The notes under the pieces were generated by a model. The model saw only the letters and a list, made by a program, of their open reading frames with translations. It ran no database searches and was not told where the DNA came from. A stretch of DNA of 64,000 bases, from NCBI GenBank assembly GCA_903913285.1, contig CAIWKO010000035.1, positions 1 through 64,000 on the forward strand, written 5' to 3'. Both the position numbers and the translations under genes were made by a program. Each line of letters begins with the position of its first letter. Within the stretch, counting starts at the first letter, position 1. The DNA comes from an uncultured Bacteroidales bacterium (GTDB lineage Bacteria > Bacteroidota > Bacteroidia > Bacteroidales > CAIWKO01). Positions 41,296 through 51,500 of this stretch are shown one piece after another.

Positions 41296-42513
41296 TTATC
41301 TAACCAGTGAAACATCCCCCTTTTTCATCTCCTTCTCCCCATTCTTAAAGGTGATCTCCGCCCAATAAGCATAAACTCCTGCTTCGCATTTCTTCCCACT
41401 ATATGTTCCATCCCAAGCCCCGTTAATATCTTTTGTTTCAAACACCATATTGCCCCAGCGGTTGTATACCTGCAAATGCAAGCTATCTATTTCGGGCCCG
41501 CGCACCCGAAACACATCGTTTGCCCCATCGCCGTTAGGGGAGAAGATATTGGGGATATATACGATATTTTTATTACAACTTTCATCCACTGTAACGGTAA
41601 CTGTATCGCTTGTAATATCGTATTTAAAATCTTCAAGCTTTAAAACATAACTTGTGGTAGTTGTGGGTGAAACGGTTAAATAACTGCTTGTATCAATTAA
41701 CTCGCCGCCAAAAGTATACCATTTATACAGGTATTCATCGTAGCGTTGCATACCCAGTTTTACACTTTCTCCTTTACAAATGGTAATATCCCTGCCTGCC
41801 TTTGCTGTATTTACTGGTGCATCGCACTCATATACCGCCACATCATCAAGCAAATAATAAGCAACACCATCTGCAATCCCATTTAGATTAATGTAATTAG
41901 TTTGGCTATTTGTTTTAAAATTTCCAAATGTAAAAAAGCGTTCACCTCCGGCAGCTATGAATGTACCAGATATTTTTACCCAATTTAAAGTATCAGTAAT
42001 AATATTTAAACTATCATTTGCAATTTGTGGTTTTACATCATATACACCAGAAGAGTCTGTAATAAGACTATCATTTGTAAAATATAAACCTAATGCATCT
42101 ATTCCATAATACGAGAATGGATTTGAAAGATTCACATAAAATGATACACAGTAACTTTCTCCTTGCACTAAAGGATGTTTTAAAGTTCCTTCAATATATT
42201 CCCTATAATCTTCATAATATACGAAACAACCTGTACCTACATATCCATTTCCGGTTCTTGCATATTGATACGTGAATCCATTATCAGGGACACCAACTGT
42301 ACTAGGATTACTACAAGCATTGAAATATTCTGATGAACCACTACCTCCCCAGTTTGCCGAAAACCAGTATTTTGCTTTACTTAATTGCCCAAAATTATCA
42401 GGACATGAAGAATAATCCTCAAAACTACCGTTGTAGACTAAATTTTGGCTAAACCCATCTGATATGGATAGTATCCAAAATAGAATGATAAACAGAAGCT
42501 TCAGGCGGGGCAT
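41296..42513 (-). CDS. Secreted protein with gliding-type C-terminal domain
   Basis: 405 residues. Signal peptide MPRLKLLFIILFWILSISDG with cleavage near FSQ. The N-terminal two-thirds start NLVYNGSFEDYSSCPDNFGQ, the usual opening of a choice-of-anchor or carbohydrate-binding-like beta-sandwich in Bacteroidota, with LLDDVAVYECDAP at its end. A short Ig-like part (AGRDITICKGESVKLG) follows. The end is a type B T9SS domain: IVYIPNIFSPNGDGANDVFR, LQVYNRWGNMVFET, GVYAYWAEI. Likely exported and attached to the cell surface. It has no operon partners. Confidence 0.88.
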   Translation of the reverse strand: MPRLKLLFIILFWILSISDGFSQNLVYNGSFEDYSSCPDNFGQLSKAKYWFSANWGGSGSSEYFNACSNPSTVGVPDNGFTYQYARTGNGYVGTGCFVYYEDYREYIEGTLKHPLVQGESYCVSFYVNLSNPFSYYGIDALGLYFTNDSLITDSSGVYDVKPQIANDSLNIITDTLNWVKISGTFIAAGGERFFTFGNFKTNSQTNYINLNGIADGVAYYLLDDVAVYECDAPVNTAKAGRDITICKGESVKLGMQRYDEYLYKWYTFGGELIDTSSYLTVSPTTTTSYVLKLEDFKYDITSDTVTVTVDESCNKNIVYIPNIFSPNGDGANDVFRVRGPEIDSLHLQVYNRWGNMVFETKDINGAWDGTYSGKKCEAGVYAYWAEITFKNGEKEMKKGDVSLVR

Positions 42514-42586
42514 GTAAATGAAGTATTAATTGAGATTAAAAGTACAAAATTTATTCATTCAATTATCCATAAAAAAACAGGCAAAC

Positions 42587-42619
42587 AAAAAAGGGCATTG
42601 CAAAACGCCCCTTCTTTTT
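42587..42619 (-). terminator. Terminator downstream of the CarboxypepD-like gene
   Basis: GGGC (42593-42596) pairs with GCCC (42607-42610) with flanking A and T runs; on the minus strand TTTTTT follows. It lies about 50 bp after the stop at 42670. Confidence 0.55.
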
Positions 42620-42669
42620 ACCATTTTACCATTTACCATCTACCATCTACCAGATACCTCTTCCCTTCC

Positions 42670-43875
42670 TCAAGCATCCGGTGCCGGAGGCCCGTCGTCT
42701 ATCGGGTCCATAGGGATGTCGATTTCGTTGTCCGTATCGGGTTCGAGGGTAATGTCTTTATGCCAATCCTGAAAGCCGGGGGCGGTGGCGCTCATGTGTG
42801 TGCAGTTGGCGGGAGTATTATCTTTGCCGTAGGTGCCGTCGTCTTCGGTTTCTTCCGCGTTGGCCACGTATTGAAAAAACACCAGGCCGGTGCCAATGCC
42901 ATCGTTGGTGGCTGTGTTATACATTTTGCCGTAAACGTTGGCGTAGCCCGTGCTTGCAGGCGTTGTATCGCCCGAAGTACTCACTTTCTGCAGCGCGATG
43001 CTGAGTTTAGCAACCTCTCCATCCACCACCTTAATCTTGTTTTTAAACACCGTGATATAGGCTTTGTTTTCGCACCTGAGCGCCCAACTGCCCGAAGCCA
43101 GACTGTAGAGCGTCAGCAAACCTTTTTTGCTGCTTTTCCGCACCACGGTGGTGATATCGTTGGTAGCCGTAACCTTCACTTTTTCCAGCGGAGCCCCGGT
43201 GTCGGCATCCGTAATAAAGGCCACCAGCGATTTGTGGTGCGACCCCACCGGCGTAATTACTTTGATGGCAGCCCGCCATTCCGGGTAGAGCGATGGTTTG
43301 TACGCAAAAATTATTTTACCGATATATTTTTGCGACAGACTGAGTTTTTTCAGCAAGGCAGGAATAGGATCGGTGCCTATAGATTTTTTCTTACTGATAA
43401 GCAATTGAGGCAAACTTTTTGCATCGCCGAATTTGGTGATGGCTTTGGTCATCGTAACGATGTCGGCAGCATCCAGTTCGGTGAAACTGGTCAGGTTGTC
43501 GCTCATCAAGTCTCTCAATTTGCTTGCCCGGTCGAAAGCCTCGTTGGCTTCGGCTTTAATGATAAAATAAATAGATTTGTCGAGCTCAACTTCGAGTTTG
43601 GTGAGCCCCAGTTGATGTGCCTGCACCACGCAGCGCGCGGCAAAGGGGATGACGGTTTCGCCCATCACAATTTTCAGATTTATTTTGTCGGTGCTCAAGC
43701 CCTCCGATTCTAAAGCCTGAATCATACGTGCTTTTTCAATATCCACAAGTATGGCATCGTGATTGGCTTTTTCGGCCGGGTAGGTTGCTATGGTGTTTAA
43801 TTCTGTGGCGTGATCGTCCAGAAGATTTTTGCCTCTTATGCCTGCATTATAGCGGGAATTATATTTTCTTCTCAT
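42670..43875 (-). CDS. Protein with carboxypeptidase-regulatory-like domain
   Basis: 401 residues, no signal peptide (MRRKYNSRYNAGIRGKNLLD). The first half is helical (about 1-190, a four-helix-bundle-like pattern around LRDLMSDNLTSFTELDAADI). A beta-rich domain (about 205-285) follows with LVAFITDADTGAPLEKVKVT and GLLTLYSLASGSWALRCE, typical of the carboxypeptidase-regulatory-like fold. The C-terminus has a second beta domain (YANVYGKMYNTATNDGIGTG) and an acidic, Pro-rich tail. GC content is higher than in its neighbours. It lies 11 bp after the array-D protein in the same direction. The function is not known. Confidence 0.8.
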   Translation of the reverse strand: MRRKYNSRYNAGIRGKNLLDDHATELNTIATYPAEKANHDAILVDIEKARMIQALESEGLSTDKINLKIVMGETVIPFAARCVVQAHQLGLTKLEVELDKSIYFIIKAEANEAFDRASKLRDLMSDNLTSFTELDAADIVTMTKAITKFGDAKSLPQLLISKKKSIGTDPIPALLKKLSLSQKYIGKIIFAYKPSLYPEWRAAIKVITPVGSHHKSLVAFITDADTGAPLEKVKVTATNDITTVVRKSSKKGLLTLYSLASGSWALRCENKAYITVFKNKIKVVDGEVAKLSIALQKVSTSGDTTPASTGYANVYGKMYNTATNDGIGTGLVFFQYVANAEETEDDGTYGKDNTPANCTHMSATAPGFQDWHKDITLEPDTDNEIDIPMDPIDDGPPAPDA

Positions 43876-43886
43876 TTTATTTGGGT

Positions 43887-44345
43887 TTAATTTATAATTA
43901 ATTGATTTATACTATATTTAAACTGTGATTTATTTTGAACAGATGCGAAAAAAATCATTTCCTGATGGGCCGCGTCATAAACCTGATGGGCCGCGTCATA
44001 AACCTGATGGGCCGCGTCATAAACCTGATGGGCCGGGTCATAAACCTGATGGGCCGCGTCATAAACCTGATGGGCCGCGTTATAAACATGATGGGCCGCG
44101 TCATAAACCTGGAAGGCCGCGTCATAAACTTGATGGGCCGCGTTATAAACCTGATGGGCCGCGTCATAAACAGGATGGTCCGCATCATAAACAAGATGGG
44201 CCGCGTCATAAACCGTGCAAACCCCGTTTTCGCCATCGCCTGAAGTATTCCGAACATCACTTTCAGGCAGGTTTTTCAAACCATAATAAACCTTATCAGC
44301 AAAAACTGCATACTGCAAAATATCGGAATGTTGTTGAGCGTCCAT
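43887..44345 (-). CDS. Hypothetical protein built on 21-bp array D (heptad repeat protein)
   Basis: 152 residues. The first 44 (MDAQQHSDILQYAVFADKVY, then YGLKNLPESDVRNTSGDGEN) look like genuine protein with normal codon use. After that twelve seven-residue repeats of the type VYDAAHQ follow, encoded by array D, and a 24-residue AT-rich tail. I call it a gene because of its N-terminus. The repeat part may be an array that invaded or grew inside the gene, and the tail looks like read-through. Substitutions among units are not clearly silent. The CarboxypepD-like gene follows after 11 bp. Confidence 0.45.
   Translation of the reverse strand: MDAQQHSDILQYAVFADKVYYGLKNLPESDVRNTSGDGENGVCTVYDAAHLVYDADHPVYDAAHQVYNAAHQVYDAAFQVYDAAHHVYNAAHQVYDAAHQVYDPAHQVYDAAHQVYDAAHQVYDAAHQEMIFFASVQNKSQFKYSINQLIIN
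43961..44212. repeat. 21-bp tandem array D (12 units)
   Basis: Twelve units of exactly 21 bp with the core GATGGGCCGCGTCATAAAC, several of them identical. Variation is confined to a few positions (for example GTTATAAA for GTCATAAA). The length is the same as in arrays A-C. The consensus shares only the CCGCG block and the central AAA with array B. No unique spacers are present. Adjacent 44213-44230 is not repeated. Confidence 0.93.
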
Positions 44346-44508
44346 ACTCTTGTTTCAATTTTGATTTTACAAAATTAAAAACCGGTAATGTCAGCAACTG
44401 ATTTTCTAAAAAAAAATGAAAAAATTTTTTAAAGAGATAAAAAATTTTCAGAAATGGCTTTAAACCAGCATTGCAAAAAAGTTCACAATACTATTATATA
44501 CAGTTTAT
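44346..44508. other. AT-rich spacer
   Basis: About 160 bp, A-rich, between the WYL regulator stop and the array-D gene start. The promoter of the array-D gene should be here, but no clear TAnnTTTG was identified. Confidence 0.35.
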
Positions 44509-45441
44509 CTAACTGTTATTTGTACCAAAACGCCACTTTTTCATCTTAGTATAGCCGTCTTTGCAATGCCGTTTCAAAAAATCTACAAAATCTTTGGGTT
44601 TTATCACTTCAATATCGTCCATCAAGCCCATCACAAACCTGCCGATGCCATACACCGAACAAATGGGTGCATCCAGCAGCCAGTGCGTGTTGTCGGTTTT
44701 GGTGAGGTATGCCGCCGCCGCGGGATACTCTTCCAGCAGCAAATTGGCAGCACGCACGTTCAACTTCAGCTGATACTGCACGGTGTGGCTGCTGTTCATC
44801 CTGAAAATATCGGTATAGCCCGCGTCGTGCAGCGGCTCAAATTTCCATGCGGTATCTAAAACTTCCACCCGGCCGATGCGGGCAATTTTAAAAAGTTTGT
44901 TTTTTTGATCTTCCGGATCGTAGCACCACAACTGTATAAAATTAAGTTCAAACCGAAAGGGTTCAACCAGCCTGTCGCGGGTGGTTTCGCTGTTGGCCGA
45001 AGCATAATCCTTAAGCACCACCTGCTTTTGTTGCCTGATAGCATCGCTCAAAGCCTGTATGTTCACCGAGATCTGAGGCACTTCAATGGTTTGAGCCAGC
45101 AATTTGAACTCCGCAAAACGGCTGATCTTGTTTCTCAGAGTTTGTTTCACGGGGTTGGTTTCGTCCAGACTATCGATGCCTTTAAGCAGCATAGCCGCTT
45201 CAATATCGTTAAAACAAAGCAGGTCGAAAAACAATTTAAAAAAAGGCGACATCCGCCTGATGCTTTTAATGCCGTCGTTGTCGTCAATTTCGATACCTTT
45301 TTCCTTAAACAGCTTAATATACCGCGAAACGGTTTGTTCCGAAACCTCCAGCCGTTCGGCCAGATCGCCAACGCTGTAGCGGGTGTTGTCGGCAAGCAAA
45401 ATCATTGCATGCATCAATCGTTCAAGCCGTGCCTGTTCCAT
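44509..45441 (-). CDS. WYL-domain transcriptional regulator
   Basis: 310 residues. The N-terminal winged HTH (about 1-60) includes YSVGDLAERLEVSEQTVSRY, a DeoR-like recognition helix. The middle holds a WYL domain with LVEPFRFELNFIQLWCYDPE near residue 165, where the typical W-Y-L reads Q-L-W-C-Y. A WCX-like end follows, with ICSVYGIGRFVMGLMDDIEV. WYL domains bind nucleic acid or nucleotide ligands and often regulate defence or DNA-damage genes. The target is unknown; the restriction-modification genes are 3.4 kb away on the same strand with unrelated genes between. Confidence 0.9.
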   Translation of the reverse strand: MEQARLERLMHAMILLADNTRYSVGDLAERLEVSEQTVSRYIKLFKEKGIEIDDNDGIKSIRRMSPFFKLFFDLLCFNDIEAAMLLKGIDSLDETNPVKQTLRNKISRFAEFKLLAQTIEVPQISVNIQALSDAIRQQKQVVLKDYASANSETTRDRLVEPFRFELNFIQLWCYDPEDQKNKLFKIARIGRVEVLDTAWKFEPLHDAGYTDIFRMNSSHTVQYQLKLNVRAANLLLEEYPAAAAYLTKTDNTHWLLDAPICSVYGIGRFVMGLMDDIEVIKPKDFVDFLKRHCKDGYTKMKKWRFGTNNS

Positions 45442-45507
45442 AGATGATGCTAAATTATAAAAAAAATCAAAACATAATTAGATTTCTTTTTATTAAATAA
45501 ATTGTTG

Positions 45508-45515
45508 TATCTTTG
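45508..45515 (+). promoter_or_regulatory. Promoter -7 element of the BNR-repeat gene
   Basis: TATCTTTG, a perfect TAnnTTTG, 17 bp before the ATG at 45533. AGGGGAGG follows, one of the few Shine-Dalgarno-like stretches in the window (45516-45523). Confidence 0.6.
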
Positions 45516-45532
45516 AGGGGAGGAAAATATTT

Positions 45533-47548
45533 ATGAAAAGAATTATTTTACTTTTTCTAGTAATGTTTCAAATACATCTGGTTAAAGCACAATGGCAACC
45601 AACTAATGGTCCTTATGGCGGAAGAACAAATTGTATTACCTACTTAGGAACCAATTTATTTGCGGGCACCAATAACAACGGAGTATTTTTATCTACAGAT
45701 AATGGACTGAATTGGACTCAGGTAAATAATGGATTAACTAGTAAAACGGTTTTTGCACTTGCAGTTAATGGATCAACTATTTATGCAGGCACTACAAACG
45801 GAGTTTATACTTCCACCAATAATGGCTCAAATTGGATTCATAAAGGTACTTTTCCTACCTATATAACATGTTTTCTATTTGTTGATAGCACCATCTTTGT
45901 TGGAACACAATATGACAGATTGTATAGAACCACATTAAATGATACTATTTGGACACCTATCACTCTTGGAAATACAGGTATATGGGTCACTTGTTTAACG
46001 AAAACAAACACATGTCTTTTTGCAGGAACATATAGCGACGGAATATACAGGTCATGCGATCATGGTGGAACCTGGTCTGCAATAAACAATGGAATTTCAC
46101 AACAAAAGATTCAATCTATATTTTATGATGGTACAAAAATATATGCAGGGGCAACATGTCATGATTTATTTCTTTCCTCAGATAGCGGAAGCACATGGGT
46201 TGACGCGAATAATGGTATAACGAGTAATGTGCTATCATTTGCAAAGGATGATTCTAACCTTTATGCGGCAACCTGGAATGGCGGCGTTTGTCGAATGCCT
46301 GTCAATGGCAGCAGTTGGTCTGCTATTAATACGGGTTTGACGACGCAATGGACTAATGCCATTACAACTTTTAATGGTAATATTTTTGTAAGTACATTTG
46401 GAGAAGGAATCTATTTTTCTAATAATTTTGGTAAAAGTTGGACACAACACAATAATGGGCTTGTTGGAACATATATAAAATCAATGGTAAAAATAAGAGA
46501 AAAGATTGTTGCTACTTCCGACAACTATAATTTGTATATCTCTGATAATACTGTTAACAGTTGGCCCACTAACGATATAATTACGCATTCCATAAACTTA
46601 GGAAACTTATCTGCCATTGCTGCCTCTGATTCTACTTTGTATTTAGCCTGTGACACATTATTGTTACTTTCTTCGGACACTGGAAATACATGGTCGGCAA
46701 TTAGCCAAATCCCGACGGCAACATCGCTAACCTTAAACGATACTGACATTATTATGGGAACAACTGGCAAAGGTGTATATTTGTCTCACGATAATGGGGC
46801 ACAATGGATCCCCCTTAACCCGGAATTGCTTTCATTTAATTATGTTTATGCCAGTGCTCTTATCGGACATACTATTTTTGATGCGGCAAATCAAGACTAC
46901 GGCCTATACTCATCAGACGATTACGGTGTCAGTTGGCATTATTCCATACTTGGAGGAGATATCATGGCCATGCAAACATACCATAATAAAGTATTTGCCG
47001 GGACGTTGAATTATGGGATTTACTTTACTACAGATACCGGGCAAATCTGGCATAATGCTATTGGAAATGTTTCCATATTCTCTCTTACTGCAGACGATTC
47101 GATTCTATTAGCTTCAACAGGTCAGGGAGATGTTCTAATTTCGATAGATGATGGTAATACTTGGAATATGGTTGATAACGGTTCAATAAAACTGCCAATT
47201 TCTTTTATAAAAATATTCGGGTCTGAAGTTTATGCAGGAACTTACGGTCGTGGTATTTGGAAAAGTTCATTATCAGAACTAATAAATAATACCATTATTA
47301 CAAAATTGAATTCCAATTCCAATTCAGATTTTTCTTTATTTCCAAACCCTGCAAATGATCATATAACAATTGAGACTCCAATAAAGACAAGAATAGAAAT
47401 TATTAATATGGAGGGTCAAATTATTACTTCATTCGATAATGTATATTATGAAAAGACAATTGATATAAGGAGATTATCATCCGGCGTTTATATTATTAAA
47501 GCAATTACTGAAAAGGGAAGTAGCGTAAAGAAATTTATTAAAGAATAA
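45533..47548 (+). CDS. Secreted BNR/photosystem-like repeat protein with T9SS type A signal
   Basis: 671 residues. Signal peptide MKRIILLFLVMFQIHLVKAQ. About twelve beta-propeller-like repeats of some 45 residues follow, each containing an Asp box (for example LSTDNGLNWTQVNNGLTS, SSDSGSTWVDANNGITS) and an AGT-type strand (LFAGTNNNGVFLS, IYAGTTNGVY). This is the sialidase/BNR or ycf48-like architecture without catalytic residues that I could place. The C-terminal T9SS type A domain begins DFSLFPNPANDHITIE and ends KKFIKE. Probably a surface or extracellular binding protein. Single gene, divergent from the WYL regulator. Confidence 0.9.
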   Translation: MKRIILLFLVMFQIHLVKAQWQPTNGPYGGRTNCITYLGTNLFAGTNNNGVFLSTDNGLNWTQVNNGLTSKTVFALAVNGSTIYAGTTNGVYTSTNNGSNWIHKGTFPTYITCFLFVDSTIFVGTQYDRLYRTTLNDTIWTPITLGNTGIWVTCLTKTNTCLFAGTYSDGIYRSCDHGGTWSAINNGISQQKIQSIFYDGTKIYAGATCHDLFLSSDSGSTWVDANNGITSNVLSFAKDDSNLYAATWNGGVCRMPVNGSSWSAINTGLTTQWTNAITTFNGNIFVSTFGEGIYFSNNFGKSWTQHNNGLVGTYIKSMVKIREKIVATSDNYNLYISDNTVNSWPTNDIITHSINLGNLSAIAASDSTLYLACDTLLLLSSDTGNTWSAISQIPTATSLTLNDTDIIMGTTGKGVYLSHDNGAQWIPLNPELLSFNYVYASALIGHTIFDAANQDYGLYSSDDYGVSWHYSILGGDIMAMQTYHNKVFAGTLNYGIYFTTDTGQIWHNAIGNVSIFSLTADDSILLASTGQGDVLISIDDGNTWNMVDNGSIKLPISFIKIFGSEVYAGTYGRGIWKSSLSELINNTIITKLNSNSNSDFSLFPNPANDHITIETPIKTRIEIINMEGQIITSFDNVYYEKTIDIRRLSSGVYIIKAITEKGSSVKKFIKE

Positions 47549-47656
47549 CCCCCCTTTTTCACCTTCTCCTCCGCTTCCCCTAAACCCCTAAACCGCTAAT
47601 CATGGCTTATGGCTAATGGCTTTTGGCTATTCCTATCGCCAATCACCAATTTTTAC

Positions 47657-47664
47657 TATATTTG
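47657..47664 (+). promoter_or_regulatory. Promoter -7 element of the small membrane-protein pair
   Basis: TATATTTG, a perfect TAnnTTTG, 30 bp before the ATG at 47695. Confidence 0.6.
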
Positions 47665-47694
47665 CAATCGCATCATACCTCAACATCAAACATT

Positions 47695-48003
47695 ATGGCA
47701 GCAAAAAAACACTCTACCATCTCCATACTCACCGGCGTATTATCGCTGATGATGTGCTGGTTTTTCTGGATCCCGGTCTACGGCATCATCATCACGGTGT
47801 TCACCATGGCCTTGTCGGTAACCGCCATCATCACCGGGCGCAAATTCATCAAACTCAGCAAACAGAAGGCCGAAGTATGCCACCGTGCGCAGATGCAAAA
47901 TGCCCGCTACGGTTTGGTGCTTGGCTTTATCGGAATATTTATGTCGGTAATTTGCTTTATTGCTGCATTATTATTTACTTTGTACTATCATTTATTAACC
48001 TGA
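47695..48003 (+). CDS. Small membrane protein, DUF4190-like
   Basis: 102 residues from the ATG at 47695 (MAAKKHSTISILTGVLSLMM). A frame open from a TTG at 47623 would include the promoter. Two helical hairpins (about 8-45 and 72-100) flank a basic loop (GRKFIKLSKQKAEVCHRAQM), as in the DUF4190-like gene at 23231. A small membrane protein of related design follows 25 bp later. Function unknown. Confidence 0.7.
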   Translation: MAAKKHSTISILTGVLSLMMCWFFWIPVYGIIITVFTMALSVTAIITGRKFIKLSKQKAEVCHRAQMQNARYGLVLGFIGIFMSVICFIAALLFTLYYHLLT

Positions 48004-48028
48004 TAAACTTGTAAAAAATAGATTCACA

Positions 48029-48388
48029 ATGGAACAAATAAACACCGAAATCACTCAAAAAGAATTCCTGCCCGAAGCCGGCACTGCTCTTACCTACAGC
48101 ATTTGGGGCAATGCAGTTAGTTTTCTCTACATGATCCCCTTTCTGGGCATACTGGCCTGCGTAGCCGGAGTTATCATCAGCATCGTTGGCATGACCAAAG
48201 GCCGCGGCGGCATGGAACTATGGAAAACCGACAAACAACGCTACCATGGCGGTTCGTTTGCCAAAACCCTCATTGCATTCATACTTGGCATCGTGGGCAT
48301 AGTGCAGGGCGCATTGCTTTCTATCTACGGGGTTGTTTTCACCGTTTTGATTATGAGCAGAGGCTTTCATTCCCATTTATTGTTTTAG
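48029..48388 (+). CDS. Small membrane protein, DUF4190-like
   Basis: 119 residues. A polar N-terminus (MEQINTEITQKEFLPEAGTA) precedes two hydrophobic hairpins (about 22-55 and 78-112) with the connecting segment GMTKGRGGMELWKTDKQRYH. Layout and size agree with its upstream neighbour and with the gene at 23231, so all three may be one family. Function unknown. No terminator was recognised before the large protease gene. Confidence 0.7.
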   Translation: MEQINTEITQKEFLPEAGTALTYSIWGNAVSFLYMIPFLGILACVAGVIISIVGMTKGRGGMELWKTDKQRYHGGSFAKTLIAFILGIVGIVQGALLSIYGVVFTVLIMSRGFHSHLLF

Positions 48389-48568
48389 AGATACTATTGC
48401 ATTATAAAAAACTTCTGTTTGTCTTCCCGTCTTCGCGGATGCAATTTAGTATACACTAACTGTGTAACAGATTCTTTATTTGTGTTAATTTTAGTTTAAT
48501 GACCTAAAAATAACACCAATTATCAAAAGCATTGAATAAATTTACCGCCTAAATAAATCAAAATTTTT

Positions 48569-51500
48569 ATGAAAAGATCAGCCCTTATCCTTTTAGTTGC
48601 ATTCATCGGCACGTTTTTCGTTCAAAATGCCAAAGCACAAATTAGTGAAGGAGGAACACCTCCGAGTTTCGTGAATACATCAAACATTTCAAGCGACTTC
48701 GACATCAAAACGGTCGACCCCATTGATGTGGTTCAGGCCTTGCAGGAAGATAATAACCGTCCCGGTCCCGAATGGGCCGGACGTTCCATACCCGTTAGCT
48801 ACGACATGAACAACTCGGGCACCTGGACCGATCTGCCCGACGGCCGCAAGATCTGGCGTCTGCAAATAACCTCAACCGGTGCACAGGCACTTGGCTTGTG
48901 TTATAATAACTTCTACTTACCCGAAGGCGGACAACTTTTCATTTACAATGCTTCCGAAAATCAGATACGCGGTGCCTACACCTTCAAAAACAATCCGGCC
49001 GACAAACTTTTTGCCACCGAATTGATACAAGGCGAATCTCTTACACTCGAATATGTTTCGCCTTCAACCGTGCTTAAAAAAACCGATCCCAACAAAGTAA
49101 TTAACGCAACACAGAACGGGAATAAAATTTCGTCGGGCAACAATCAACTCAGCAATTTGCCGATCATAAGCATCTCCGAAGTAGTTTACGTTTATAAGAC
49201 CATTCCCTTTCTGAAACAATACAATATGACCAAACAAACCGGATGGGGAGCTTCATTGGCTTGCGAGGTCAACATCAACTGTTCGGAAGGAACCAATTGG
49301 CAAATCCAAAAAAGAGGCGTTGCCGAAATTTGGTTAAAAATGGGGACCAGTTGGGGATGGTGCACAGGCGATCTGGTGAACACAACCAACAACAGCGGTA
49401 TTCCATATTTCTTAACTGCCGACCATTGCCACAGCGAAGGCGGCACCACTGCCTCTGCAGCCGACATGCTTCAATGGGGTTTCTATTTCAACTACGAAGG
49501 AACTGCCTGCGCCGATCCTGCTACCGAACCAACTTATAACACCATAACCGGATGTACCTTAAAAGCATCGAGCCCCATCAACGGTGGTTCCGATTTTTGT
49601 TTGGTATTACTCAATTCAGCTCCAACCATAAGCTTTAAGCCTTATTATAATGGATGGAACCACAACAACACTGCACCCACAAGCGGCGTTGGCATCCATC
49701 ATCCCGCCGGCGATATTAAAAAGATATCTACCTACACTGCCACTTTGGGAACAGGAACCTGGAACGACGGAACAAATGTTGGAACTACGAATGCCCATTG
49801 GTCGGGCAACTGGGTAGCAACTACCAACGGCTACGGTCAGGTAGAAGGAGGCTCGTCGGGTTCACCTCTTTTCAATCAAAACAATTTACAGGTCGGAACC
49901 CTCACAGGGGGGTCAGCAGCAAGTTGCACCACGGGTTCTTCTTTCGAATACGGTAAATTCTATTTCCACTGGGATCAGGACGGAACAGCCAGCACCGTGC
50001 GCCTGCGTCCATGGCTCGATCCTCTGGGCACCAACCCTGCAACAATAAACGGATACGATCCTTTTGCCGGATATCCCGATTTCTACGGAACCCCAACTAC
50101 TCTTTACGAAGGACAGTCGGCTAACTTTTTCGACCTGACCACCAATGCCACAACCTGGGCTTGGTCGTTCGAAGGCGGTTCGCCCTCCACTTCAACAATA
50201 AAAAACCCTACCAACATTGTGTATAATCAGCAGGGCACATACAGAGTTACCTTAACCACCAATACGGCTGTTGCCGGAACCCAATCCATTGAAAAGGTTG
50301 GATATATCACCGTTTTACCGGGAGTTCTGCCAACATCTATTTGGTGTGATGATTTTACCACTCCTGCTAACTGGACCTTATCCACATCGGGCGGATATAC
50401 AGATAACTGGGCAATAACAACGGCTGCACCCACCGGAACCTATAGCAGTACCATGGGACGTATCAGTTCAACATCAGGAGGCAACTATGCCTTGTTCGAT
50501 TCAGATGCTTTAGGCGCTGCTAGCGATAATCAATGGGCGAACATTTCTTCCGCAACCGGGCAGAATTGCAGCACCTACGAATCGGTATTTTTAAGATTCC
50601 AGGAAAATTATATGAAATTTTACGACAGCACATTGGTGTATGTTAGTACCGATAATTTTGTAACCTCCAAACGTTATGTGCTTCATTCTGATTTTGCAAA
50701 TAATGGTGCAACGACCAACCCATATGTCCAGAATATAGACATTTCAAGTGTTGCTGCCGGAAAAACAAATGTAAAAGTTAGGTTTACCTTCCGCAGCACT
50801 CAGAACATGAGCACCAATGCCGGCTGGGGATATGCATGGGAAATTGATGATGTTTGTTTGTTGGGTGTTGCTTATGGAAATACCCTGCCTACAGCAGATT
50901 TTACAGCAACTACCAGCAGGGATATAAGTCCGGGCGAGAGTGTAAGTTTTGCAGATCTTTCAACGCATGCAACATCGTGGTTATGGACATTTGAAGGTGG
51001 TACTCCTGCTACTTCAACCGTTCAAAACCCAACAAACATTGTGTATACCTCGCAAGGCTACTATAAAGTTACCTTAGCGGCTTCCAATCAGAACGGAACA
51101 ATCACTGCCGTAAAAACAGATTACATTCATGTGTATTCTGATTGCAGCTACGATGGTGCAAACATTCAGGACGATGATCAGCTTTCATACTCATTGGCAC
51201 CTACCGGAAACTGGGGCTACGTTCCGGGACATAACTATAACGGAGGCGTGACTTCCTATGCTTATGCCGACAGGTATACCATCGGTAACCTCACTGGGAA
51301 AGTAAAATCACTCGATGTCGGTGTGGCATTGGCATCAGTTGTGGGAGCTGCCACCAATGTTACCTTCACCATCTGGAGCGATAATGCCGGAACACCGGGA
51401 ACTGTGCTGATGACAAAAGCTGTTGCAGTTAGTTCATTACAACCGGGCTATATCAATACCATCGAATTCTCACCGGTTTCGGTAAGTAATTCCTTCTTTG

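Noticed and set aside
42598-43713. 371-codon plus-strand frame
   Set aside because: Antisense to the carboxypeptidase-regulatory-like gene. Its composition (His/Phe/Arg-rich, no domain) is that of a shadow frame.
39399-45441. A defence island joining the restriction-modification pair and the WYL regulator
   Set aside because: The genes between are surface and repeat proteins with no defence signature, and no further defence gene was found, so the link rests on proximity only.
45104-45447. Plus-strand frames opposite the WYL regulator
   Set aside because: No domain and full overlap with a clear HTH-WYL protein.
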